Source: Streptomyces sp. SLBN-31
Lineage (GTDB): Bacteria > Actinomycetota > Actinomycetes > Streptomycetales > Streptomycetaceae
NCBI RefSeq assembly: GCF_006715395.1
Contig: NZ_VFNC01000001.1
Coordinates: forward strand, 2,170,001-2,234,000
Reading direction: 5' to 3'
DNA: 64,000 nucleotides
Shown here: piece after piece, positions 52,692 to 60,371 of the stretch
Numbering within the stretch: the first letter of the stretch is position 1
Layout of the letters: every line of letters starts with the position of its first letter
The notes under the pieces: generated by a model
What the model saw: the letters and a program-made list of their open reading frames with translations, nothing else
What the model was told of the DNA's origin: nothing
Database searches by the model: none
Position numbers and translations under genes: made by a program

Positions 52692-53060
52692 TCACAGGAG
52701 GTGCTCGATCTGCCTCAACTCCCGGCGGGCGCGGGGCAGATCGGTGCGATGCCGGTCGAGGACGACGTAGAGGAAGAGCCCTTCGTGTCTTCGGCGGGTC
52801 AGGGGCCGGATGAGGTGGTACTCCGTGTCCAGCGTGATGAGGATGTCCTCCAGCCGTGCCGGTGCGTAACCGATGAGCTCCATGGCCGAGAGCTTGGCGC
52901 GTACGACGTCCGTACCGCCGCTCGCGGCCCTCGTGAGGTCGAGTCCGTCCGGCTCGCCGAGAGTGCCGAGCGTCATACGGCTGACGTAGTCGACGACCGC
53001 CACGCCGAGCGCTCCGTCGAGGCGCATCGCCCAGTGCATTGCGATGGTGATGGCGGACAT
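52692..53060 (-). CDS. Roadblock/LC7-like protein
   Basis: 122 aa from the ATG at 53060 with GAGGGGG upstream. LDGALGVAVVDYVSRMTLGTLGEPDGLDLTRAASGGTDVVRAKLSAMELIG and EDILITLDTEYHLIRPLTRRRHEGLFLYVVLDRHRTDLPRARRELRQIE match the pattern of Streptomyces roadblock proteins. These often sit in conservons with a histidine kinase and a small GTPase, modulating the GTPase; no such partners are here, so it is solitary. A frame extends 18 codons upstream. Confidence 0.72.
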   Translation of the reverse strand: MSAITIAMHWAMRLDGALGVAVVDYVSRMTLGTLGEPDGLDLTRAASGGTDVVRAKLSAMELIGYAPARLEDILITLDTEYHLIRPLTRRRHEGLFLYVVLDRHRTDLPRARRELRQIEHLL

Positions 53061-53247
53061 GGCAGCAGCCCCCTCGTAGCACGGCACGATCTTGCCCTCC
53101 GGCCGTCTTTGCATTGTGCCACGATGCGCCCCTGAGTCGGGCTACTGCGTGAATGCCTGGAGAACGAACCACTGTCACCGCAGAGAGCTGGTTCAGGTCG
53201 GCTATCAGGGCCTGGAGCCACCGGGCGACATCTTTGACACTGGAGCG

Positions 53248-54546
53248 ATGGGAAGAGGGAATAAGAAGAAGCTGGCGACCGGGGCCGGCCAGGGAACTGC
53301 TCCCGTCACAGTTGTGCGACCCGGTGGAGGCGGTCGCCCGCTGGCGGACTGGGGGACCTCCCCTGACCCTGAGCAGGACAGACGCGAGCAGCGGGAAACC
53401 ATTCGCCGCTTGTTGCGCGACGGGCAGGTGGAGACGGTCGAGTCCATGGCCGCCGGCGGCACCGTGGACGCCAAAGCGCGGCTCGCCGAGTACTACGCCG
53501 AGCAGGGACAGTGGGAGAAGCTCTCGTCGCTCTGGGCCAACCGCCACACCCCGCCCCTGGTGGTATTGCTCCGCCTCATCATCGAGCCTGGTGAGATGCC
53601 GCTCGAAGGCGCGGTCAAGATGTGGCAGGTTCGGATGCTGGCCCACGAGGAAGAGGCATTCCAGCACGTGATCGACGTGCTGCACGAGCAGGACCGAGCC
53701 GACCATGCCATCGACGTACTGCGCGACGCCGCCGGCACTCCGCCCGCTTGGCGGCAGCGGCTGGACTGGGCGGAATGGCACCTGCTGGTGCGGATGCTGC
53801 TGCGTGCGGAGCGGGTCGTCGAGGCACTGGCCATGGCTGACGATGACACCACCCGGTCCTGGCTGGCGCCCGTTCTGGCAGAGCAGGGACGCGTCGACAC
53901 GTTGCGCACCCTGATGCGCCCGGGAGACACCGGCTTGGCCCTGCATTTGGCCCGTACCCTCGCCGACCATGGGCGGCTCGAGGAGGCCGCCGCGATCATG
54001 ATGCAGCGCATCGACGCGGACGAGGAGTACGCCTACGAGTGGACGATCAAACTGTTCGTCGAACTGGGAGAGAAAGAAAGGGCGTTGAAGGTGCGCCGAC
54101 ATCGGGGCCACAAGCTTCGCTCGCCCATCGACAAATCCGACTTCGAGCTCGCCCAGCTCCTGGACCAGCAGGGACGCCATGAGGAAGCCATCGACATACT
54201 GCCCCGCGACGGGCGCGCACCGCGACAACTGGCGGAGCTGCTCGCGGGCATCGGCCGTATGGAGGAGGCCATGGGAGTGCTCGACGCCGCGCAGAATGAC
54301 ATCAGGTGGAAGTACGTCACCGACGAACTAGCCGAGCACCAAGCGGCTATCCTCGTCCGGTATGACCGGGTCCGCGAACTGCGGGACCGCGCCGCAAACG
54401 GCCGCCCGGCGCACCGGGAGATCATGCGTTCCCACGTTCACACGCGCCCAGGCGCCGGGATAGAAGCGCAGTACGACCGGTGCTCGGGCGAGCGGCCGTC
54501 CAGCGCCACGAAGTCACTGAAGCGGTCAAGGCGGGTGGGAAACGGC
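53248..54546 (+). CDS. TPR-like helical repeat protein, 3' end unclear
   Basis: Starts at ATG 53248 (MGRGNKKKLATG). From about residue 40 the sequence is a series of 30-35-residue helical repeats: RRLLRDGQVETVESMAAGGTVDAKARLAEYYAEQGQWEKLSSLW, HVIDVLHEQDRADHAIDVLRDAAG, RTLADHGRLEEAAAIMMQRIDADEEYAYEWTIKLFVELGEKERAL, AQLLDQQGRHEEAIDIL and LLAGIGRMEEAMGVLDAAQ. It resembles Streptomyces tetratricopeptide scaffold proteins. Recognisable sequence ends near 54400, but the frame has no stop until 55263; the extra part reads a second gene fragment and then antisense of an SRPBCC gene, so the true 3' end is lost. Confidence 0.6.
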
Positions 54547-54720
54547 ATGCCAGAGATCACGCACTTCGACACGGACACGGCCCCGGAGTCCGTGGTCCGG
54601 CTGTTCTGGCGTCAGGGCGTGGCCGCGACCAGGCTCCTGGACCCCGTCGCGGCGACCGGGCTCAACCGCTTGAGTCCGTACGCCATGGTCGGCGGCAACC
54701 AAGAACTCTACCGGGCTGCA
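54547..54720 (+). pseudogene. N-terminal fragment of an unidentified protein
   Basis: MPEITHFDTDTAPESVVRLFWRQGVAATRLLDPVAATGLNRLSPYAMVGGNQELYR looks like a genuine protein start in codon usage and composition. It then stops making sense at about 54717, where sequence antisense to a TfoX gene starts. It is in the same frame as the repeat protein upstream. No family assigned. Confidence 0.4.
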
Positions 54721-54724
54721 AGAG

Positions 54725-54784
54725 CACCGTCATCCGCCCCTCGCGCTCCCGGAGGCGCTCGGCCAGCCCTTCGTCGTAAGCCAT
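54725..54784 (-). pseudogene. TfoX/Sxy N-terminal stub
   Basis: About 15 recognisable codons: MAYDEGLAERLRERE, the standard beginning of TfoX N-terminal-domain proteins, with an ATG overlapping the stop of the SRPBCC gene (ATGA). The usual continuation (KRMFGGLAF) is missing and the sequence becomes unrelated. The call rests on a short match supported by the operon-like overlap. Confidence 0.5.
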
Positions 54785-55208
54785 CACCTGCCGCCTTCCG
54801 GGTCGGTGAGTCGGCGTTCGAGGTCATGCAGGTCCTTGGTGAGACTGGACCGGACCCGGCGGGACATCAGCGGCGCCGCCAGGCGAAGAAGACCGCCCGG
54901 GCCGCCGCGCACCCGGATGCCGACCAGGATGCCGTGCGCGTGGGTCTCGAAGGTGTAGGTGACGTGCATGGGGGCGGCCGTGGCGATCATGTCCAGCAGT
55001 CCTGGCGGCTCGTGTGCGGTCACGCGCAGCACGTAGTCGATGCGCCGGCCGAGAAAGTACGCCGTACGGGTCACCTCGGCGCCCACTCCGAACCCGCCGC
55101 CGTCCGCTTGCCGGGTCAGCTCCGCCTGCCGAATACCTTGAGTCCGCTCGCTGTCATGACGCCAGTCCACAGCGGGACTACGCGCCGCACCGTCACGTCG
55201 ATTGTCAC
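54784..55208 (-). pseudogene. SRPBCC-family gene with internal deletion
   Basis: The GTG at 55208 begins VTIDVTVRRVV, the normal start of polyketide-cyclase/START-like SRPBCC proteins. In another frame the rest follows: AVDWRHDSERTQGIRQAELTRQADGGGFGVGAEVTRTAYFLGRRIDYVLRV ... MHVTYTFETHAHGILVGIRVRGGPGGLLRLAAPLMSRRVRSSLTKDLHDLERRL. About ten codons plus a frame change are lost near 55165-55175. Its stop overlaps the TfoX stub start, so the two were once an operon. Confidence 0.62.
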
Positions 55209-55365
55209 GGGGCCAGGATCCCAGCCGACGTCCCCGTGCGTACGACATCGGTCGGAGCGATGACGGATGTCGGACAAAGCGCGACAAACAGAGACCGACG
55301 CGAGAAGCTGCGGCTGGTCCGTCCAGTCCCGGGACGAAACGCCGTCTCGCGCGCAAGGGGCCGCC

Positions 55366-56086
55366 GTGAACGCCACCGACGACAGTTACCGCTTCGACGA
55401 CTCACCGCCCTCTTCATCAACTGCACCCTCAAGCCATCGCCGCAGCGGAGCCACACCCAGGGGCTGATCGACAAGAGCGCGGAGATCATGATGGCGCGCG
55501 GGATCACGACATCCGAGATCCGCGCCGTCGACCACGACATGGCCACCGGCGTCTACCCCGACATGACCGGGCACGGCTTCGCGAGGGACGAGTGGCCGAC
55601 GCTGTACGAGCAGGTCATGGCCGCCGACATCCTGGTTATCGCCGGACCCATCTGGTTGGGTGACAACAGCTCGGTCACCAAGAAGGTGATCGAGCGGCTC
55701 TACGGCTGCTCTGGGCTGCTCAACTCCGCGGCGCAGTACGCCTTTTGCGGCCGCGTAGGCGGCTGTCTGATCAGCGGCAACGAGGACGGCGTCAAGCACT
55801 GCGCGATGAAAGTCCTCTACAGCCTCCAGCACCTCGGCTACACCATCCCGCCGCAGGCCGACGCCGGCTGGATCGGACCGGCGGGACCGGGACCGTCGTA
55901 CCTGGACCCCGGTTCGGGCGGTCCGGAGAACGACTTCACCAACCGCAACACCACCTTCATGGCTTGGAACCTGATGCGCCTGGCGGCGATGCTCAAGCGC
56001 GCCAAGGGCGTCCCCGCCCACGGCAACCAGCGCTCGGAGTGGACGCGGGCTGCCGCCTCGACGCACCCAACCCGGACTACCGCTGA
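55366..56086 (+). pseudogene. NAD(P)H-dependent FMN reductase/flavodoxin-fold gene with two frameshifts
   Basis: Starts at GTG 55366 (VNATDDSYRFDD, with AAGGGG upstream). After a single lost C near 55400 it continues in the next frame as LTALFINCTLKPSPQRSHTQGLIDKSAEIM ... IAGPIWLGDNSSVTKKVIERLYGCSGLLN ... GRVGGCLISGNEDGVKHCAMKVLYSLQHLGYTIPPQADAGWIGPAGPGPSYLDPGSGGPENDFTNRNTTFMAWNL. After one lost G near 56041 it ends in a third frame as DAGCRLDAPNPDYR at 56086. The restored protein is about 240 aa with an intact flavin-binding core. Decay or base-calling errors could explain the two missing bases. Confidence 0.75.
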
Positions 56087-56089
56087 CCT

Positions 56090-56737
56090 CTATGCCTTCA
56101 GTGGCACCCCGTGCTCGTCGGCGAAGATGCGCCGGCACTGACCGTTGCAGAAGCCGTGGAGCGTTCCGTCGACCTCCAGGGTGAGGTCGGTGGTGTTCAG
56201 GTCGACGGTCATGCCGCACACCGGGTCGATGACCGTGCCGGGCGGCAGGTCGTCGGTGGGCAGGCGGGCGATGGTGTCGCGGTGCGGTGCGGTCATGTGC
56301 TGGATCAGGTCGAGGCTGCCCATGGGACGTCCGTACAGGCCGAGGCTGCCCTCGGCGATGCCGGCGACCTGGACCAGGGCGTGCGGCCGGTCCCGGAGCC
56401 GGTCAGGGTCGCGGCCGGCCTCCGCCTCCGTCTCGGCGAGGGCCTGGGTGAGGCGGTCGATGGCGTGGGCGCTCATCTCCTTTCGCCAGGCGGCCGGTGC
56501 GCTGACGCGGATCAGGTAGCGGGGCGGGTCGGCGGGGTCGACCGGGTGACGGTCTCCGGTGATCCAGGCGGCCGGTTCGTGGATGAGGACCTGGGTGAGG
56601 GCGCGCGCGGAGTCCATGACGGCTTCGGCATGGGCGTCCTCGGCGCCCATGAGGGCGTCGATGAGCCGCTTGCCGAGCCGTTGGCGCCGGGCCTGATCGA
56701 GGACGCCTGCGGGGGCGAAGAGTTCGATGACAATCAT
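56090..56737 (-). CDS. Tautomerase-like protein with C-terminal YHS domain
   Basis: 215 aa from the ATG at 56737. The first 150 residues follow the beta-alpha-beta pattern of tautomerase/MIF-like proteins in two repeats (MIVIELFAPAGVLDQARRQRLGKRLIDALM ... PRYLIRVSAPAAWRKEMSAHAIDRLTQAL), but the catalytic Pro1 is replaced by Ile. The end is a YHS domain (VIDPVCGMTVDLNTTDLTLEVDGTLHGFCNGQCRRIF, about residues 165-210), whose cysteines usually bind metal. The fusion and the missing Pro suggest a sensor or chaperone role rather than tautomerase activity. Convergent with the broken flavoprotein gene, 3 bp away. Confidence 0.78.
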   Translation of the reverse strand: MIVIELFAPAGVLDQARRQRLGKRLIDALMGAEDAHAEAVMDSARALTQVLIHEPAAWITGDRHPVDPADPPRYLIRVSAPAAWRKEMSAHAIDRLTQALAETEAEAGRDPDRLRDRPHALVQVAGIAEGSLGLYGRPMGSLDLIQHMTAPHRDTIARLPTDDLPPGTVIDPVCGMTVDLNTTDLTLEVDGTLHGFCNGQCRRIFADEHGVPLKA

Positions 56738-56817
56738 GACTTCATGCTCGGTCGGTGGGCCGATGCTGTCGTCGTACGCGGGGAGCGGTTCGGGGTTACT
56801 CCGAGAGCAGTAGCGGA

Positions 56818-57645
56818 CTACTTCGGCAGGAGTACGGGATCCCTCCCTGACCCGTGGCGCATGCGGTTGCGGGTCCTGATCCGGAAGATGACCAGCCCGA
56901 TCGCGGCAAACCCGGCCGCCCAGCTCAGGCCAAGGGCGAGGTGGCCCCACAGCGCGGTGTTCCCGAAGGAGCCGCCGACGGCGAACTGCATGGGCCCGAA
57001 GGAGGGGAACCATTGCAGGACGGGCTTGTTGGCGAGCGGGTTGCCCAGCGGGTTCTGCAGAAAGGTGTCCATCAGCCCGCCCATGATGATCAGGAAGAAG
57101 CCCTCCAGGTCGTGCTTGACCAGAACACCGAGGAGCAGGCCGAGCGCGCCGTAGGTGAGTGCGATGGCGGTGAAGCCGGCGAGCACGGCGAACCAGCCGC
57201 CGGGATCCGGACGCCAGAAAGGAAGCATCGCGAGTGCGGTATAGAAAGCGATCGCCGCGGCGACCACGGCGACGGCCAGGGACTTGGCCCCGATGAGCGT
57301 GGACTGCCGGTATCCGGCGAACACCAGGCGCCGGTCGAAGGCGAGGGCCTTGCGGACAGCGTCGAAGACGACGAACCCGGCGATCATCGTGACGGAGTTG
57401 AGGCCGGCCGAGATCAGGGTCAGATGGCCGCCGTCGACGTGCAGGACCCGGCCGGTGGCGTATAGCTTGAAGTTCAGTGGCGTGTGTCCGGCCAGGGCGT
57501 CCATCATCAGGTACCAGGCGGGGACGAAGAGGACGAGCAGCAGGGCGGCGAGCCGGTTGCGGGTCTGGTCGCGCACGCAGAAGCGAAGGGCGGTGGGGAA
57601 CTGGCCGTACAGCGGCCGCAGTCGCAGTGTGTCAGGCACCGACAC
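56818..57645 (-). CDS. ABC transporter permease of an export system
   Basis: 275 aa with about six hydrophobic segments (LAALLLVLFVPAWYLMMDALAG, VTMIAGFVVFDAVRKAL, IAFYTALAMLPFW, AVLAGFTAIALTYGALGLLLGVLV, GHLALGLSWAAGFAAIGLVIF). It is an ABC-2-like membrane subunit without its own ATPase. GTG start at 57645 lies inside the end of the ATPase gene (14-bp overlap), so the two form one exporter. The substrate is unknown; the adjacent TetR regulator suggests a drug or toxic metabolite. Confidence 0.85.
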   Translation of the reverse strand: MSVPDTLRLRPLYGQFPTALRFCVRDQTRNRLAALLLVLFVPAWYLMMDALAGHTPLNFKLYATGRVLHVDGGHLTLISAGLNSVTMIAGFVVFDAVRKALAFDRRLVFAGYRQSTLIGAKSLAVAVVAAAIAFYTALAMLPFWRPDPGGWFAVLAGFTAIALTYGALGLLLGVLVKHDLEGFFLIIMGGLMDTFLQNPLGNPLANKPVLQWFPSFGPMQFAVGGSFGNTALWGHLALGLSWAAGFAAIGLVIFRIRTRNRMRHGSGRDPVLLPK

Positions 57646-58291
57646 GGTGGTCCCCCCTCGACGTCGTACGCGGGGTGAGCCGTCCGTCGGTCAGATCGGC
57701 CAGCAGATCGAAGCGGTCCTGTTCGAACACGAGGTGGGTGATGACCACGGTGGCCCTGCCACGGGCGCGCAGGTCCTCGACCAGGTCCCAGAACCGCAGG
57801 TAGGTCTCCCAGTCGAAGCCCTGGTAGGGCTCGTCGAGGAGGAGGACGTCCGGGTCGTGCAGCAGGGCCAGGGTGAGGTTGAGCTTCTGCCTGGTGCCGC
57901 CGGACAGTTCGCCGGCGAGGGACGCTTCGTACTGCTCGTAGCCGAGGAGGCGGATGAGTTCACGGCCGCGGTCCAGGTCGGGCAGGCGGTGGGCGGCGGC
58001 GAAGTAGCGCAGGTGCTGCTGCACGGTGAGGCTCGCGTTCAGGACGGGATCCTGCGGGCAGTAGCCAAGCGTCCCCGAGAGGGTGACCTCGCCGTGGTCC
58101 ACGGGCAGGGTGCCGGCCAGGATTCTCAGCAGCGTCGACTTGCCGGCGCCGTTCTCCCCTACGACGGCGACGAGCTGCCCGGGATCGACGGTGAGGTCGG
58201 CGCCGCGCAGGACGGGGTGCCTGCCGTAGGATTTGTGGATGTCGTGGGCCTGAAGTACGGCTGTGGGTGCGAGTGTTGAGCCGGGCGCCAT
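57632..58291 (-). CDS. ABC transporter ATP-binding protein of an export system
   Basis: 219 aa. Walker A GENGAGKSTLL, Q-loop LGYCPQDPVLNASLTV, signature LSGGTRQKLNLTLALL, Walker B VLLLDEPYQGFD and switch VVITHLVFEQDRF. Short single-domain ATPase of the type paired with ABC-2 permeases. ATG start. It follows the TetR gene by 11 bp and overlaps the permease gene. Confidence 0.92.
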   Translation of the reverse strand: MAPGSTLAPTAVLQAHDIHKSYGRHPVLRGADLTVDPGQLVAVVGENGAGKSTLLRILAGTLPVDHGEVTLSGTLGYCPQDPVLNASLTVQQHLRYFAAAHRLPDLDRGRELIRLLGYEQYEASLAGELSGGTRQKLNLTLALLHDPDVLLLDEPYQGFDWETYLRFWDLVEDLRARGRATVVITHLVFEQDRFDLLADLTDGRLTPRTTSRGDHRVGA

Positions 58292-58302
58292 GCGCAGCCT
58301 CC

Positions 58303-58947
58303 CTAGGGTGCATCTCCTTGTGGTTCCGGTGGTGCCGCGTTCAGCCCGCCCGCGTAGATGCTGAGCATTTCCGGGGCCCAGCGGGTCATGCCGTCGGCTG
58401 ACAGCGGGTCCGTTCCGAGGACCTCGGCCAGGCGGTCGCGCAACAGGAACAGGGCCAGGTCGTTGGAGAGGAGCAAGGCGGCGCGTACCGCAGGGTCCCG
58501 ACCGGGGGCGGCCAGTCCCGCTGCCGCCAAGCCCTCCAGTGCGGCCCTGCTCAGCTCGTACAGGCGCCGGAACAGTAGCCGCGCGGCGTCCGTGTCGGAC
58601 AGCAGGAGTCGACGCAGGTAGCTGGGCAGCGGTGAGTCGTCGGGCAAGTGCCGCGCGAACGCCTCGCTCAGCGAACTCGCCCCGGCCCCAGGATCGAGCA
58701 ACTCCGCCCCGCCATCGCCTGTGAGTTCCCCGAGCATTGCTTCGAAGACGTCCAGGACGTACTGGTCGACCTCCTGCCGCAGGCCCTCCTTCGAACCGAA
58801 GTGGTGCATGACCAGCCCTGGCGACACCCCGACGGCGGCAGCGATCTGCCGCATCGTCACCGCCTCCGCCCCACTCGCGGCGAACAGACGCAGAGCCTCG
58901 TCACGGATCACCGCGCGGGTGGTCCGGTCGTCGCGGATTGAACGCAT
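58303..58947 (-). CDS. TetR-family regulator of the ABC exporter
   Basis: 214 aa from the ATG at 58947. HTH: AVIRDEALRLFAASGAEAVTMRQIAAAVGVSPGLVMHHFGSKEGLRQEVDQYV (about residues 12-60). The C-terminal ligand domain is all-helical. First gene of a TetR - ATPase - permease operon; the frame upstream to 59757 is an artefact. An operator-like repeat lies just upstream of the start. Confidence 0.92.
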   Translation of the reverse strand: MRSIRDDRTTRAVIRDEALRLFAASGAEAVTMRQIAAAVGVSPGLVMHHFGSKEGLRQEVDQYVLDVFEAMLGELTGDGGAELLDPGAGASSLSEAFARHLPDDSPLPSYLRRLLLSDTDAARLLFRRLYELSRAALEGLAAAGLAAPGRDPAVRAALLLSNDLALFLLRDRLAEVLGTDPLSADGMTRWAPEMLSIYAGGLNAAPPEPQGDAP

Positions 58948-58957
58948 GTACAGAATG

Positions 58958-58973
58958 CTAAACGAGTGTTCAG
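58958..58973. promoter_or_regulatory. Putative TetR operator
   Basis: CTAAACGAGTGTTCAG is an imperfect inverted repeat (CTAAAC/GTTCAG) located 11 bp upstream of the TetR start. TAAACNNNTGTTCAG-like sequences are common autoregulatory sites of this family. It overlaps the last codon of the upstream gene. Confidence 0.45.
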
Positions 58974-59530
58974 TCGCTGTCCAGGGGTGAACGTGTCCAT
59001 GCATCGGCGGGGCTGTGCCGGTGTGGGTCGGATGGGGTAGGGGAATGGTCGCGTTGGGCCGCGTCCGGAACCACCTCCTCGGATTGTTGTGAGGTGGTGC
59101 TGCCGGGCGGGGCGCCGGGAATGCCTGCGTGACTGGACGCGCGGCAAAGGGCCCCGACAGCCATGAGCACCGCGGCGATAGCGGCCACGGACCAGCCAGC
59201 CCGCCGGCACCGGGCCGGACCGTCCATGTCGCGCCACGCCGGGCCGGGCCACTGGTCCTCCGGCTCCCAGACCTCGCCCACCGTGTCCCACGAAACCGGG
59301 CCGGGCTCGTTGGTCGCGTTCTCCTGGGATGCCAGGCGTTCACTCTTTTCGTCAGCCGTACGGGGACGCGCTTCGGCCATGCGCTCCCGTGCGGAGAGCT
59401 CCCTGGGTGCGCGGGCCCGGATGGCGTGTTCGGTGTCCTCGAGGAACTTTCGCCATACGGCGTCCGGGACGGATGGAACACCGCCCCTGTCGCCCGGCGT
59501 TCCATCCTGGCCTGCTGCGTCTGCTGCCAC
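58970..59530 (-). CDS. Single-pass membrane protein of unknown function
   Basis: 186 aa from the GTG at 59530, which has GGGGGAAG 7 nt upstream; an in-frame ATG at 59623 is less likely. The N-terminal 115 residues are charged and cytosolic-looking (PSVPDAVWRKFLEDTEHAIRARAPRELSARERMAEARP). One membrane helix follows (AGWSVAAIAAVLMAVGALC) and then a Ser/Thr/Pro-rich external tail. No enzyme domain is recognised. A TTGCA-type palindrome lies about 220 bp upstream. Confidence 0.65.
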   Translation of the reverse strand: MAADAAGQDGTPGDRGGVPSVPDAVWRKFLEDTEHAIRARAPRELSARERMAEARPRTADEKSERLASQENATNEPGPVSWDTVGEVWEPEDQWPGPAWRDMDGPARCRRAGWSVAAIAAVLMAVGALCRASSHAGIPGAPPGSTTSQQSEEVVPDAAQRDHSPTPSDPHRHSPADAWTRSPLDSD

Positions 59531-59747
59531 GGCGTGTCTTCCCCCGATTCTCCTCGGCCAAATCCGTTCCGCGGATCGCGGCTCACCGCGAGAATCGGCA
59601 GAAACTGCGCGGCGTGCGCCCACGGGCGACAGTCATGTGCCAGGGGCCGTGTAGGCGGTCGGTAACGTCGCCCCGCTTCCGACAGCGTGCCGATCACTCC
59701 TGGGCGCTGGGCGATACCGACCGCCGACTCGGCCCCCGAGATGCAAG

Positions 59748-59764
59748 TTTTGCACAATGCAAAA
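59748..59764. promoter_or_regulatory. Inverted repeat, candidate MarR-family site 1
   Basis: TTTTGCACAATGCAAAA has perfect 7-bp arms around CAA. It matches the repeat at 62089-62105 at 14 of 17 positions. It lies between two minus-strand genes. Confidence 0.55.
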
Positions 59765-59826
59765 ACAGATGCCCAGAGGCTTGAGGTGATTTTGGCCCGG
59801 CGTTGAATCTGCTTGGCGGAGGAGAT

Positions 59827-60198
59827 TCACCGCACCCGATACCCGGGAGCCGCATCCAGGCGCACGAACGGGATGGCCCTGCCGGCTTCCCGGAACGCGG
59901 CATCGGTGCCCTTTGACGGCAACTCCATGGAGGCGCACAGGTGTTGGGCGGTCCGGGGGCGCCGCCGAGCGTAGCGGGCCATGATCTCGGCGCCGTCGTC
60001 GGAGGTAAGGAAGCGGGCCCTGACGGCGTGGCGGCGGTCGAGTCCCGTGACGCGGTCCGTGTGATGGAGCAGGAGCAGCCGGCCACCGAAGACCCATCCG
60101 AGCCCGCGGCGGAAGAGGGGTATCGGCAGGCGGGCGAGGAACCGCCGCCGGCACACGGGGAGCGGGGGCCCTTCCGATGGGCCCTGTCTATGGGGCAT
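59827..60198 (-). CDS. Shortened F420-type nitroreductase-family (DUF385) protein
   Basis: 123 aa from the ATG at 60198 (AAGG 5 nt upstream). LARLPIPLFRRGLGWVFGGRLLLLHHTDRVTGLDRR is the start of the deazaflavin-dependent nitroreductase fold, and HAVRARFLTSDDGAEIMARYARRRPRTAQHLCASME with EAGRAIPFVRLD its end. The middle 40-50 residues of the family, which include the strand that contacts F420, are missing in frame between GLDRR and HAVRARF. It is therefore probably inactive, although the frame is open. Divergent from the phosphatase gene. Confidence 0.65.
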   Translation of the reverse strand: MPHRQGPSEGPPLPVCRRRFLARLPIPLFRRGLGWVFGGRLLLLHHTDRVTGLDRRHAVRARFLTSDDGAEIMARYARRRPRTAQHLCASMELPSKGTDAAFREAGRAIPFVRLDAAPGYRVR

Positions 60199-60283
60199 CT
60201 TCGCCTTCCAGGGGCGGACATGTCCGCTCTCGACCCTCCATTGGGTAAAGGGTTGAGCCGGGAGCCCCTTCCTCACGGGGACC

Positions 60284-60298
60284 TTTGCATAGTCTAAA
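60284..60298. promoter_or_regulatory. Degenerate MarR-type site in divergent promoter
   Basis: TTTGCATAGTCTAAA shares 12 of 15 positions with TTTGCATAATGCAAA, the form suggested by sites 1 and 2. CCTTT/AAAGG arms extend it. It lies 73 bp before the phosphatase ATG and 85 bp from the F420-type gene start, suiting control of both. Confidence 0.4.
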
Positions 60299-60371
60299 GG
60301 CAGGGAGGGGTGCCTGTGCCAGAAGTGATCGGGCGGCTCATCGTATGTGCTGGAGCGTTTGTGGAGGTCGC

